A stretch of DNA of 64,000 bases, taken from positions 496,001 to 560,000 of the forward strand of contig JARACJ010000001.1 in NCBI GenBank assembly GCA_028767165.1. The letters are read 5' to 3'. The translations under genes and the position numbers were made by a program. Origin of the DNA: Proteobacteria bacterium DTSAM18. GTDB taxonomy: Bacteria; Myxococcota_A; UBA796; GCA-2862545. The first letter of the stretch is position 1. The number at the start of each line of letters is the position of its first letter. Below are positions 16,674 to 25,285 of this stretch, one piece after another. The notes beneath the pieces are model-generated. The model saw nothing but the letters and a program-made list of their open reading frames with translations. It had not been told where the DNA came from and ran no database searches.

Positions 16674-17336
16674 TCAGGCGGGCTGTGAGGCCCCCGTGAC
16701 GGTGATCATCGGTGTGCGGTGCTTCAGCGACGGCAGGTCGAGCTGGCCGAGCATCCACAGCGCGACGTCCTCCCGGGGAATGGTGGCACGGCCCTTCATG
16801 GCGTCCGCCACGATGGCCTGCCCCGTGGCGGGCTCGTCGGTGAGTCCGGTGGGGCGGGGGATGCAGACCTCGAGGCCGCTATCCAGGAGCTCCTGTTCGA
16901 ACACCTCGAGCTCCTGGTAGGCGTGGCGCAGCCCGGTGAAGCGGATGAAGCCACGGAACACCGCCGGCACGTTGTCGCGGCTGTCGCCCACGCCACCGGC
17001 ACTGATGGCCAGCACGCGGCGGATGCCGTTGGCCTTGCACGCCGCGATGAGGGCGGGGGCGAGGCGGGTGAGCAGGTCGGGGACCTCGGGCCGGGCGAAC
17101 GGAGACAAGGAGGGCAGCTTCAGGCCCACCGCACAGAGCACCGCGTCGCAGCCGGCCAGGGCGTTGGTGAGGAAGGCCTCGCTCGTGAGGTCACCCCGAT
17201 GGACGGGGATGTCGTCGGCGATGTCGAGCCGACTGCTGGGACGTGCCGCGATCACGACGGCGTGGCCACGGTGGATGGCGTGGTGGACGAGATGGCGGCC
17301 ACAGCCACCGCTGGCACCGAGGATGGCGACACGCAT
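16674..17336 (-). CDS. NAD(P)-binding NmrA-like / atypical SDR protein
   Basis: Starting at 17336 (GGAGGTTCC just upstream), the 220-residue protein opens with MRVAILGASGGCGRHLVHHA, a Rossmann dinucleotide site. DAVLCAVGL and RVLAISAGGVGDS strands follow, and no YxxxK motif is present. This fits NmrA/YwnB-like NAD(P)-binding proteins, which act as redox sensors or reductases. It is the first gene of the leftward run down to 13443, although the gap to the next gene (88 bp) could hold another promoter. Confidence 0.75.
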   Translation of the reverse strand: MRVAILGASGGCGRHLVHHAIHRGHAVVIAARPSSRLDIADDIPVHRGDLTSEAFLTNALAGCDAVLCAVGLKLPSLSPFARPEVPDLLTRLAPALIAACKANGIRRVLAISAGGVGDSRDNVPAVFRGFIRFTGLRHAYQELEVFEQELLDSGLEVCIPRPTGLTDEPATGQAIVADAMKGRATIPREDVALWMLGQLDLPSLKHRTPMITVTGASQPA

Positions 17337-17432
17337 GGAACCTCCAGATGTCCATGGTTTCCACAAATCGTGCACAGGGTTTACCGGGTTTTTCCGTCGG
17401 GCTCAAGCACGATTTTCTGAGTTTGACTCTAA

Positions 17433-17478
17433 AGTGTCCACAGGTTTTGTTGACACTGTACACAGTGGAGGGTACACC
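17433..17478 (+). promoter_or_regulatory. Putative promoter and inverted repeat upstream of the 17.5-kb lipoprotein gene
   Basis: TTGACA at 17450-17455 and TACACC at 17473-17478 are 17 bp apart, and the start codon follows at 17505. An inverted repeat AGTGTC...GACACT overlaps the -35 element, and CACAGTGGAGG occurs twice nearby. The -35 is perfect and the -10 is weak. The arrangement suggests a regulated sigma-70-type promoter. Confidence 0.4.
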
Positions 17479-17504
17479 TCGGACACCACAGTGGAGGTGA
17501 CATC

Positions 17505-18893
17505 ATGACCAGGTGGGCGATTGTCCTGTTTGTTGCGGCGTGCGGCACGACCGACGACCAGTCCGGCACCGGCGACACGGCGGAGGACCCGGGTGCACAG
17601 GGTGCCGATGCCGTGGGCCACTGCCTGTACACGAACACGTTCTCCCAGGCCGATGAGTGCAAGGAGTACGTCGGTGCAGACTGGAGCGCGGCCACGGCCG
17701 CCGAGGACTGCGCGGCGCCGATGCCCGGGGCCGAAGGCGAGTTCGTGGAGGGAAGCGCCTGCGCACGCGACAGCATCCTCGGCGAGTGCTTCATCGATGC
17801 AGACATGGGCAGTGCCAGCACCCTCGTCTTCTTCGGAGAGGCCGGCGACGACTGCTCCAGCCTCGAGTTCGGCTGCAACTTCGCCGGTGGCGTCTTCGAG
17901 CCGTCGCCCCTGTGCGACGAGAGCGACGGCGGCGGACGGCCCGACGGCAACGTGTTCGTTCCCTTCGAGCGCATCTGCGCGCCCCCTCTCGAGGGTGAGC
18001 CCGAGGGCATGAGCGAGAACGGCGAGGTCTGCACGTGGCAGGCCATCTCCGGGGCCACCGAGGAGGGTCGCCGCTTCGACGACTACGCCAGCTGTGAGGT
18101 CGTCCAGTCCCAGCGGCCCTACTGGCCCGCATCCGTCGAGATCACCACCAGCGAGGACGACCCCCGCCTCGACGACACCGCATGGGTCGCGGAGTACGAG
18201 TGGGTCACCAGCCAGGTGGAGGCTTCTGCCTGTGTCTGCTGCCACACCGAGCGCAATGCACCCTCCGGCCCGTCCGGCTGGTACCTCGAGGCCGGCCCCA
18301 TCTGGACCGACACCCTCGACGACGACGGCATGGCCATGATGGCGGGCTGGGTGGACTCCACCGTGTTCGGCGCCTTCCCGGCCGAGGACAACAACGGCTT
18401 CTCCCGTGAGGGCGTGGGTTCGCCCACCACCGACGTCGCCCGCATGGTCGCCTTCTTCGAGGGTGAACTCGCCCGTCGGGGACTCACGGAGGCCGACTTC
18501 GCGGACACCGAGCCCTTTGGCGGACCGCTCGCGGACCAGCTCGTGTACGAGCCCTCGGCCTGCGAAGACGGAGAGGGCATCGACGCCTCTGGCGTGGTCA
18601 CCTGGACCGGCGGACCGGCCCGCTACGTCTACCTCCTGGAGCAGGGGGCGGCTGCCCCGGGCGTTCCGCCGAACCTCGATCTCCCCGAGGGCACGCTGTG
18701 GAGGCTCGACGTCTCCCACCTCGCCGATGGCGTGGCCAGCGGCCTGACCTACGGAGATCAGCCGAACGATACCTGGCAGGTGGTGCCGGAGGTGGGGGCG
18801 CCACCTGCTCTGGTGTCGGGCGAGACCTACTACTTGTACGTGTTGCAGGACGTGTACCAGCCCATCACCCGGTGCCTGTTCACGGCACAGTGA
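17505..18893 (+). CDS. Lipoprotein with a c-type heme-like CVCCH motif
   Basis: The 462-residue protein has a very short lipoprotein signal (MTRWAIVLFVAAC). The mature part is acidic with many cysteines, and it carries CVCCHT at residues 243-248, which satisfies CxxCH for covalent heme. The surrounding sequence (EWVTSQVEASACVCCHTERNAPSG) is not a standard cytochrome c fold, so heme binding is only possible, not shown. The C-terminal part looks like a beta-sandwich (GPARYVYLLEQG...TLWRLDV). GGAGG at 17493-17497 supports the start. Function is unknown. Confidence 0.7.
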   Translation: MTRWAIVLFVAACGTTDDQSGTGDTAEDPGAQGADAVGHCLYTNTFSQADECKEYVGADWSAATAAEDCAAPMPGAEGEFVEGSACARDSILGECFIDADMGSASTLVFFGEAGDDCSSLEFGCNFAGGVFEPSPLCDESDGGGRPDGNVFVPFERICAPPLEGEPEGMSENGEVCTWQAISGATEEGRRFDDYASCEVVQSQRPYWPASVEITTSEDDPRLDDTAWVAEYEWVTSQVEASACVCCHTERNAPSGPSGWYLEAGPIWTDTLDDDGMAMMAGWVDSTVFGAFPAEDNNGFSREGVGSPTTDVARMVAFFEGELARRGLTEADFADTEPFGGPLADQLVYEPSACEDGEGIDASGVVTWTGGPARYVYLLEQGAAAPGVPPNLDLPEGTLWRLDVSHLADGVASGLTYGDQPNDTWQVVPEVGAPPALVSGETYYLYVLQDVYQPITRCLFTAQ

Positions 18894-18898
18894 TGGGC

Positions 18899-18932
18899 GG
18901 AGGCGGGTGGCCTGGGGGGGCCGCCCGCCTCC
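18899..18932. terminator. Hairpin terminator between convergent lipoprotein genes
   Basis: GGAGGCGGG(T)GGCC pairs with GGCC(G)CCCGCCTCC. The stem has one internal mismatch and a short G-rich loop. It lies between the convergent genes ending at 18893 and 18942. Confidence 0.65.
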
Positions 18933-18941
18933 ATGTCCTGT

Positions 18942-19580
18942 TCAGGGCATGATCACCTGGCGCAGGCCGCAGGCGAACCAGGTGACCTCGAGGTCGAGGT
19001 CGGCATCCGTGCCCGCCGGAAACACGAGGGTCTCGTAGCGCCCCAGCAGGTCGAGCGTGCCCCGGTTCGGACAGCCGTCCTCGTCGAGGTGGAAGTCCTC
19101 GAGGAAGACGGCGATGCGTCGATCGAGGGGCACGCCGAGCACGTCGGACTGCCAGAAGATCCGCGCGGACCCGTTCATGATGGTCCCGGCCTGGCCGTCG
19201 CGGACGCGCACATCGACGTCCCAGGTCAGCGGCAGCCCCTCGACGTCGAGCGCCTCCACGGATCGGAGGTGGGTGCCATCCCAGGTGGTGCCGGTGGGGT
19301 CGTCCTCGAACCCGAGGATGTCGTCGAGGGCGTCGTCGTTCGGTCCGATGAGGTTGGTCACGAAGTGGGCGATGGCCATGATCCGCAGCGCGTCCACGGC
19401 CTCCTCGACGCCCCCGCGGACGAGCTCGGCGTCGGCGTCGGCCTCGAGCTCGGACAGGGCCGAGAGGTTGTCCTCCACCTGGTCCAGCGCGCGCAGGACC
19501 ACGGGGTCGTCGACGACCTCTGGCTTGTTGGGGTCTTCACAGGCCGTCACGAACAGCAGCAGCCCGCACCACCGACGCAT
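18942..19580 (-). CDS. Hypothetical lipoprotein
   Basis: The 212-residue protein starts with MRRWCGLLLFVTAC (lipobox, Cys14) and has AAGGAGG upstream. The first half of the mature protein is helical and acidic (LRALDQVEDNLSALSELEADADAELV). The second half looks like a beta-rich domain (LTWDVDVRVRDGQAGTIMNGSARIFW). I recognise no domain. Codon use and composition match its neighbours. It is transcribed alone, ahead of the terminator at 18899. Confidence 0.65.
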   Translation of the reverse strand: MRRWCGLLLFVTACEDPNKPEVVDDPVVLRALDQVEDNLSALSELEADADAELVRGGVEEAVDALRIMAIAHFVTNLIGPNDDALDDILGFEDDPTGTTWDGTHLRSVEALDVEGLPLTWDVDVRVRDGQAGTIMNGSARIFWQSDVLGVPLDRRIAVFLEDFHLDEDGCPNRGTLDLLGRYETLVFPAGTDADLDLEVTWFACGLRQVIMP

Positions 19581-19664
19581 GGAGCCTCCTTCGGGATTGT
19601 CCTGGGGAGTGCAACGGCAGCTGCGGGCCCGCGCTGTGTGGGGGACTGTGCGTGGACGCAGAAA

Positions 19665-19705
19665 GGCCGGGCGATTCCAGGAGGTGTCTCCCGGAATGCC
19701 CGGCC
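19665..19705 (-). terminator. Hairpin terminator downstream of the small Cys-rich lipoprotein gene
   Basis: GGCCGGGCGATTCC pairs with GGAATGCCCGGCC with one G:T pair and a loop of about 12 nt. It starts 19 bp after the stop of the gene ending at 19724 (minus strand). Confidence 0.7.
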
Positions 19706-19723
19706 CCTTCGGGTCAGGTGTGC

Positions 19724-20026
19724 TCAGTCGCAGTTCACGTAGACGTCGTCGCAGGAGGAAGGCAGGGCGTCACACTCGTCCGCGTCTTCGAGGTCGTCGA
19801 TACACTGCTGCGCGTTGGCGCCCCTGAACCGGCAGTCGCTGTCATTGGCGCCCAGCGTCTGAAGCTGTGCCCGCCAGTCACAGGAGTCTCCCTCCTCGAA
19901 TCCTTCGCAGGTGTCGCTGAAGACGTTGTCGCAGTAGGCAACCTCGAAGTCTGCCTCGAAGTCATCCTCGTTCAGACAGCCCGTCGCCAGAACGGCGATG
20001 AACGCCAGGGTCATCTTTGCCTTCAT
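19724..20026 (-). CDS. Small Cys-rich acidic lipoprotein
   Basis: Starting at 20026 with AAGGAGG 8 bp upstream, the 100-residue protein has the signal MKAKMTLAFIAVLATGC and a mature part rich in Asp/Glu and with eight cysteines after the lipid Cys. The spacing (CDNVFSDTCEGFEEGDSC...CDALPSSCDDVYVNC) suggests a small disulfide-stabilised domain. The pattern recalls short Cys-rich lipoproteins common in Myxococcota, but no function is known. A terminator follows at 19665-19705. Confidence 0.7.
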   Translation of the reverse strand: MKAKMTLAFIAVLATGCLNEDDFEADFEVAYCDNVFSDTCEGFEEGDSCDWRAQLQTLGANDSDCRFRGANAQQCIDDLEDADECDALPSSCDDVYVNCD

Positions 20027-20340
20027 GTGTGGCCTCCTTGCAAGAGCCGGTTTGGTACCTGCCATGTCGGTTCGGGATGTGAGTCCTTTAAAACCAAAGT
20101 GTTCAGGTCCATTCTTTTTGATCGTGCCGGCGGACGTCTGGACCTGCGTCCTCATGGATCGACATGGCGGTATGCGCCGACAGGAGTCCCTTTCGACTCG
20201 TTCCCGACAGGGTGAAGAACAATGCACGGGGGAAGATACGCAGATCGTCGTCTGGGGCTCCACAGGGGTACCGGGTGCCTCGGAACATCGCGAAGCTACA
20301 GGAGGGGGGCGGGGGACCGAGCCACATGCGAGGAGGATCC
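20027..20340. other. Divergent intergenic region, no gene seen
   Basis: Between the divergent small lipoprotein and HTTM genes the DNA is less GC-rich locally (CTTTAAAACCAAAGTG near 20087; a TTCTTTTTGATC stretch near 20112). This is where promoters for both genes would be expected. I see no convincing operator. The open frame upstream of 20341 in the HTTM frame lacks a ribosome binding site. Confidence 0.5.
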
Positions 20341-21876
20341 ATGAACGCAATGGACAATCTCTCCCGCCGGCTCAATGCTCCGGTGGACGCAGCTGGACTC
20401 GTGTGGTTCCGGGTGATCTTCGGCATCGTCATCGCCTGGGAGATGAGCCGCTACTTCTGGTCCGGCTGGATGTACGACTACTGGGTGGAGCCGGTGTTCA
20501 ACTTCACCTACTGGCCCTTCACCTTCGTGCAGAGCCCGGGGGAGCCGGGCATCTACCTGCTCTGTTTCGCCATCCTGGCGGCGGGGATCACGTTCGCCAT
20601 CGGCTGGCGCACCCGCATGAGCGCGGCGGTCATCTTCGTGGGCATGGCCTGGCTGATGCTCATGGACAAGACCCGCTACCTCAACCACATCTACCTCACG
20701 GTGCTGCTGGCCTTCCTGTGCACGCTCCTGCCCACGGAGGTGTACAAGTCGAGGGACGTCCAGGCCGGGCGCGTGGCCGAGTCCACCACGGTCCCCACCT
20801 GGAGCCTGTGGCTCGTGCGCTTCATGATCTTCGTGCCCTACTTCTTCGGAGGCATCGCCAAGATCAACGCCGACTGGCTCGCCGGAGAGCCCATGAGGGC
20901 CTGGATCGCCGACGACATGGACTACCCCCTCATCGGTCGGTGGTTCGATACGGAGGCTGCCGTCTGGTTCTTCTCGGGCGGTGGGCTGCTGTTCGACCTG
21001 ATGGTCGTGCCACTGCTCCTGTGGCGTCGCACCCGGGTGCTCGGCCTCGTCATGATGATGAGCTTCCATGTCATCAACATGCGGCTGTTCAAGATCGGCA
21101 TCTTCCCGTTCCTGATGATCCTGGCCACGCTCGTGTTCCTGCCGCCGGACTGGCCCCGCAAGGTGTGGGCCGACGTCAAGGCCAGGACGAAGGGGGTGTA
21201 CGGGGCGCTGGTGGCCGGCGCGGTCGTCGGCGTGCTGATCGGCATCATCCACCCGAGCCAGCCCAACCCCATGAACCCGGTCATCCTGGGCGTCGGCATG
21301 GCCGTGCTGTTCTGGGAGGTCGCCCGCTACGGCTGGGACTTCGATCGGGCCTACCTGCCGAAGGTGCAGGCGCCTCCGCTGCAGTGGCCCATGGTGGGGT
21401 TCCTGGCCGTGTGGGTGGCGGTGCAGGTCATCCTTCCGTTCCGTCACCTGTGGATCGACGGCAACGTGCACTGGACGGAGGAGGGCCATCGCTGGGCCTG
21501 GCACATGAAGCTGCGATCCAAGAAGGTGCACAGGATCCGGTTCATCGTACAGGAGCCGGGCAAGGGCAACTATGCCGTGGATCCAGCGGACTTCCTGGCG
21601 CGACACCAGACCCGCAAGATGGCCACCCATCCCGTGATGAACGTGCAATTCGCCCACTTCCTCGTGGACGAGCTGGATCTTCCCGAGGGCACGCGCATCA
21701 CGGTGGACGCGAAGATCTCGCTGCATGGACGCGAGCCGCAGCCGCTGGTGGATCCCAACGTGGATCTGCTGAGCCTGCATCCGCCCTTCGACCAGCCGGC
21801 CAGCTGGATCGTGCACCTGCGCCAGTCGGACATCCCGCCGCCGGACACCCGGCCGGTGGCCTCGTCGGAGGACTGA
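20341..21876 (+). CDS. HTTM-domain membrane protein related to vitamin K-dependent gamma-carboxylase
   Basis: The 511-residue protein begins just after AGGAGG (20331-20336). It has an N-terminal multi-pass region with the HTTM hallmarks: LVWFRVIFGIVIAWEM, WRTRMSA and YFFGGIAKINADWLAGEPMRAWI, plus five or six membrane segments. A soluble C-terminal part from about residue 365 (HLWIDGNVHWTEEGHRWAWHMKLRSKK) matches the bacterial carboxylase-like layout. The animal enzyme carboxylates Glu side chains. Bacterial relatives are widespread and mostly uncharacterised, so activity is inferred. A strong terminator follows. Confidence 0.85.
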   Translation: MNAMDNLSRRLNAPVDAAGLVWFRVIFGIVIAWEMSRYFWSGWMYDYWVEPVFNFTYWPFTFVQSPGEPGIYLLCFAILAAGITFAIGWRTRMSAAVIFVGMAWLMLMDKTRYLNHIYLTVLLAFLCTLLPTEVYKSRDVQAGRVAESTTVPTWSLWLVRFMIFVPYFFGGIAKINADWLAGEPMRAWIADDMDYPLIGRWFDTEAAVWFFSGGGLLFDLMVVPLLLWRRTRVLGLVMMMSFHVINMRLFKIGIFPFLMILATLVFLPPDWPRKVWADVKARTKGVYGALVAGAVVGVLIGIIHPSQPNPMNPVILGVGMAVLFWEVARYGWDFDRAYLPKVQAPPLQWPMVGFLAVWVAVQVILPFRHLWIDGNVHWTEEGHRWAWHMKLRSKKVHRIRFIVQEPGKGNYAVDPADFLARHQTRKMATHPVMNVQFAHFLVDELDLPEGTRITVDAKISLHGREPQPLVDPNVDLLSLHPPFDQPASWIVHLRQSDIPPPDTRPVASSED

Positions 21877-21881
21877 GGCGA

Positions 21882-21916
21882 TCCCTGGCCTCCGGGGGCA
21901 ACCCGGAGGCCAGGGA
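21882..21916. terminator. Strong hairpin terminator after the HTTM gene
   Basis: A perfect 15-bp stem (TCCCTGGCCTCCGGG with its complement) and a 5-nt loop start 6 bp after the stop codon. Confidence 0.75.
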
Positions 21917-21961
21917 GCATCGGCGCGGGGCCGGACGCGACGGCCTCCGGACACGAGGAAA

Positions 21962-21989
21962 GGGGGACGACCCGTCGTGGTCGTCCCCC
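21962..21989. terminator. Second hairpin, serving the convergent lipoprotein gene
   Basis: A perfect 10-bp stem (GGGGGACGAC / GTCGTCCCCC) with an 8-nt loop lies 28 bp beyond the stop of the gene at 22018-22500 on the minus strand. Confidence 0.65.
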
Positions 21990-22017
21990 TCGTGCGTCCG
22001 GGCCGCAGGGCCGCTCG

Positions 22018-22500
22018 TCAGCGCTGGAAGGTCCAGACGTTGCCGGTGAAGGTGCCGTCGCTCTCGAGCTCGTCGCAGACCAGGGTGTCCGCCTGGGAAC
22101 CCTCCGCGCACTCCAGGATGATGGCGTTGCCCTCGGGATCGTCCGGGTCGAGGGGGATGCGCCAGATGTCCTCGTCGTCGTCCTTGCTGGCCACGCCGTC
22201 GTAGGAGGAGGTGTAGGTGGTGTAGAGCTGGTCGTCGACGAGGACCTCCTGCTCCACCACGAACTCCGTGTTGCCCTCGTCGTCGACGCTCAGGCGGGTG
22301 TCGAAGATCGAGGTGATGCTGTAGCCCTCACCGTCGTAGGTGTAGGTGTAGGGCAGATCGTAGACCTCGCCCCCCATGTTCAGGCGCAGGCCGGTCCAGT
22401 CCCCCTCGATGCCTTCGAACTCGTCGGCGCACCCGGCCCCCATCGTGGCCGCGAGGGTCAGGGTACCCATCGCCGGAATCGAGTATTTCCTTGGCTGCAT
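22018..22500 (-). CDS. Hypothetical lipoprotein
   Basis: Starting at 22500 after GGAGGACCAC, the 160-residue protein has the signal MQPRKYSIPAMGTLTLAATMGAGC followed by ADEFEGIEGDWTGLRLNMGG. The mature part is a beta-rich acidic domain (YTYTYDGEGYSITSIFDTRLSVDDEGN) whose opening GDWTG is typical of small lipocalin-like or 'lipoprotein GxW' domains. No ligand or partner can be named. It is divergent-free and lies upstream of the two hairpins at 21.9 kb. Confidence 0.65.
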   Translation of the reverse strand: MQPRKYSIPAMGTLTLAATMGAGCADEFEGIEGDWTGLRLNMGGEVYDLPYTYTYDGEGYSITSIFDTRLSVDDEGNTEFVVEQEVLVDDQLYTTYTSSYDGVASKDDDEDIWRIPLDPDDPEGNAIILECAEGSQADTLVCDELESDGTFTGNVWTFQR

Positions 22501-22637
22501 GTGGTCCTCCACAGACGCGACAGGTGCGCCCATGGCATGGGTTCGAAACGCCTGGGGAGCGCTTCAGGTCAGCCGGGTCGAGGCAGGGGGAACGCGTAGG
22601 TGGGTACGCGCAGCGGTACCGGACACCCTGGAGGCGC

Positions 22638-23717
22638 TCAGTCGTCACCCGCGAGGGGCAGGGACAGCTGTTGATCGTCGCTCGGACCGTCGAAGCTGGA
22701 CATCCCCAGGCCGATCAGGCGCACGGGACGGGTGCCCGCCTCGGTGCGGTGCAGCAGGTGGATGCCGAGCGCGGCGAGGGTGGGCGCGTCGGGGATCGGG
22801 TGGGGCTGGGAGCTCGCCCTGGTGATGGTGGTGAAGTCGCCGTAGCGCAGCTTGAGGGTGGCGGTGCGGCCCGTGGGGCCGTCTGCGAGCTGGCGGAAGA
22901 TGCGCTCCGCCTGCCTTCGGAGGGCGTCTTCGAGGAGCGTGCGGTCGAGGACGTCCTCCTCGAAGGTGTGCTCGGCGGAGCGGGACTTTCGGACCCGGTG
23001 GGGCCGGACGGGGCGGGGATCGTCGCCCCGGGCCATGCGCCACAGGTACAGGCCCTGGCTCCCCAGAAGGCGGAGGGCCTCGGGCTCGGACAGGGAGGCC
23101 ACCTGTCCGATGGTCTGCAGGCCGAGCTCGTGCAGCTGCTTCTCGCGCACGGGGCCCACGCCCCACAGGCGCCGGACGGGCAGGGGAGCCAGGAAGGGCA
23201 CGACCAGGTGGGGCGGCACCACCGTGAGACCATCCGGCTTGCGCTGGTCACTGGCGATCTTGGCCACGAACTTGAGGCTCGAGACCCCGGCGGAGCAGGT
23301 GAGGTGGAGCTCCTCGCGAACGCGCCGGCGGATCTCCTCCGCCACGAGGGTGGCGCTTGCGATGCCCCGCTTGTTCTCGGTGACGTCGAGGAAGGCCTCG
23401 TCGAGGGACAGGGGCTCGATGAGGTCGGTGTAGTCCCGGAAGATGGCGTGCAGCTGCCGGGAGACGGCCTTGTACCGGGCGAAGTCGGGCCGCACGAAGA
23501 CCAGGCGCGGACACAGGCGGGCGGCCCGGCTGCAGGGCATCGCGGAGCGGACGCCGAAGCGGCGGGCCTCGTAGCTCGCGGCCGCGACGACACCCCGGGA
23601 ATCCGGTGAGCCGCCCACGGCCACGGGACGGCCCCGCAGCTCGGGGCGATCCCGCTGCTCGACGGACGCGAAGAAGGCGTCCATGTCGATGTGGATGATC
23701 TTGCGGACCGGATCCAT
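22638..23717 (-). CDS. dinB: DNA polymerase IV (Y family)
   Basis: The 359-residue protein has the Y-family palm motifs IHIDMDAFFASVE (Asp11 and Asp13) and SLDEAFLDV (Asp106, Glu107), a VGPVREKQLHELG helix-hairpin-helix in the thumb, and a little-finger domain with AEHTFEEDV. The C-terminal QLSLPL matches the consensus for binding the beta sliding clamp. It performs error-prone translesion synthesis. The start at 23717 is the first Met that fits the family. No LexA-type site is recognised upstream. Confidence 0.95.
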   Translation of the reverse strand: MDPVRKIIHIDMDAFFASVEQRDRPELRGRPVAVGGSPDSRGVVAAASYEARRFGVRSAMPCSRAARLCPRLVFVRPDFARYKAVSRQLHAIFRDYTDLIEPLSLDEAFLDVTENKRGIASATLVAEEIRRRVREELHLTCSAGVSSLKFVAKIASDQRKPDGLTVVPPHLVVPFLAPLPVRRLWGVGPVREKQLHELGLQTIGQVASLSEPEALRLLGSQGLYLWRMARGDDPRPVRPHRVRKSRSAEHTFEEDVLDRTLLEDALRRQAERIFRQLADGPTGRTATLKLRYGDFTTITRASSQPHPIPDAPTLAALGIHLLHRTEAGTRPVRLIGLGMSSFDGPSDDQQLSLPLAGDD

Positions 23718-23865
23718 GGAGGCAGGCCTTGCAGGGCAGGGGACGTGCGGATCCACCCTAGGTCGCCCCTGGGCCGGGCACAAGGAGGAGGACAGGACGG
23801 GTCCGGACACCTCACGGGGTCCAGCCGGGCGCGGCTCGTGCGATGATGGGGCACGGAGGATGCAG

Positions 23866-25284
23866 ATGCTGTGGATGTGGATGGCAGTGGCGGCGGTGGC
23901 CGCCCCGACGACGAGGCTCGGCCGCGTGGAGCTGCCGGCGGCGGCCCAGAGCCAGTGGATGCACACCACGGAGCTGCAGCCCCTGCGCGACGGATCCTGC
24001 GGTCGGGGCGATCCCGTCTGGCTCCTGTGGCAGGGAGAGGACTTCGTGGGGCCCGATGGGCAGGAGGGGCGGGCCCTTCAGGCATGGCTGGAGCGGGTCC
24101 GTGCAGGCCACCTGGGAGCGGTGGCGGAGGGATGCACCGCAGCGGAGGGCGAACCCGTGGCCCTCGTGGTGGCCGATGCATCCGTTCCCCTCGTCAAGCT
24201 GCAGGGGCTGGCAGCCATGCTCCGACGCATGGGCTGGCAGCGCTGGGCCCTGCGGGTGGCGGACGTGGGCGATCCGGAGGCGGAGGCGCTGCCTCCCTTG
24301 CTGCTCCCGGGCACGCCGTCCCAGGTCTCCCTCGGGGGGTGGCTGGAGGAGCAGTCCGGGGTCACCGGGTGGGCGCCTCGTCCCGAGGTGGTGCGCCTGC
24401 GTCCCCGCAAGCCCTTTCCCGTGCGGATGATGGTCTCCGAGCCCGATCCCTTCCGCGACTGGCAGCACCGCTTCGGCCTCGACCACCCGCTGCTCGGGCG
24501 CATCTGGAGCGCGGCGGACGGACGCTGGGTCAGCGAGGGCGAGCTGCTCCTGGCGCTGGGAGACGCTTCCTACGTGCTGCTGGGCGAGAAGCACGACAAC
24601 GCCGACCACCACCTGCTGCAGGCGCGCATCATCGAGTCGCTGCAGCCCTCGGCGGTGGCGTTCGAGATGCTTGACGGCCGTGGCGAGCTGGCGTCCACCA
24701 CGCTGGAGCAGGTGCGGGCCGAGACCAGCTGGGATCGGTCCGGCTGGCCCGACTTCTCCCTGTACGCACCGGTGTTCGCCGCCTCCCTCGATGCCGGCGC
24801 CTCGCTGCTCACCGCGCACCCGGCGAAGGAGGAGCTGATGGCCGTGATGAAGGGTGGGCCCGTCTCCGCCGCGCTGCAGGTGCCCGAGCGCCCCTACGCC
24901 GCCGACGACGCCGCTGCGCTGGCCTCCACCATCGAACGCGCCCACTGTGGCCACGCCTCACCGGCCATGACCGAGATGATGGTGCGGGGGCAGCAGCTCA
25001 AGGATCGCTACATGGCCGACGGCCTCGTCCGGGGAGGGCCGGGCACGGTGCTCATCGCCGGTGCCGGGCATGTGCGGGCCGACTTCGGCGTCCCGCAGGT
25101 GCTCGGGGAGGATCCGGTGAAGGTGCTCTTCGCCGAGCCCTCGGACGACGTCGTGGATCCGTCCACCTACCTGCGGCGCGACGACGGCGAGCCCCTGTTC
25201 GACTACGTCTGGTTCACCTCGGTGGTGGACCGCGACGACCCCTGCGAGACCTTCCGGGAGCAGCTGCAGCAGATGGGCCACTGA
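23866..25284 (+). CDS. ChaN/heme-binding-like domain protein with an extra N-terminal domain
   Basis: The protein has 472 residues from ATG 23866, which lies 6 bp after GGAGG. It opens with a short hydrophobic signal (MLWMWMAVAAVAA). Residues 25-200 are an unrecognised domain. From about residue 230, VLLGEKHDNADHHLLQARII (His243, His248, His249) and AFEMLDGRGE mark the ChaN / PF04187 fold, which ends with VLIAGAGHVRADFGVPQVL. ChaN dimers bind heme in iron-uptake contexts; no iron transport genes are nearby. The export signal fits a periplasmic role. Confidence 0.8.
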   Translation: MLWMWMAVAAVAAPTTRLGRVELPAAAQSQWMHTTELQPLRDGSCGRGDPVWLLWQGEDFVGPDGQEGRALQAWLERVRAGHLGAVAEGCTAAEGEPVALVVADASVPLVKLQGLAAMLRRMGWQRWALRVADVGDPEAEALPPLLLPGTPSQVSLGGWLEEQSGVTGWAPRPEVVRLRPRKPFPVRMMVSEPDPFRDWQHRFGLDHPLLGRIWSAADGRWVSEGELLLALGDASYVLLGEKHDNADHHLLQARIIESLQPSAVAFEMLDGRGELASTTLEQVRAETSWDRSGWPDFSLYAPVFAASLDAGASLLTAHPAKEELMAVMKGGPVSAALQVPERPYAADDAAALASTIERAHCGHASPAMTEMMVRGQQLKDRYMADGLVRGGPGTVLIAGAGHVRADFGVPQVLGEDPVKVLFAEPSDDVVDPSTYLRRDDGEPLFDYVWFTSVVDRDDPCETFREQLQQMGH

Positions 25285-25285
25285 G

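Noticed and set aside
19665-20340. Extended frame upstream of 20026 and 20341 starts
   Set aside because: The longer frames lose the lipoprotein signal or have no ribosome binding site; the shorter starts have AAGGAGG or AGGAGG at the right spacing.
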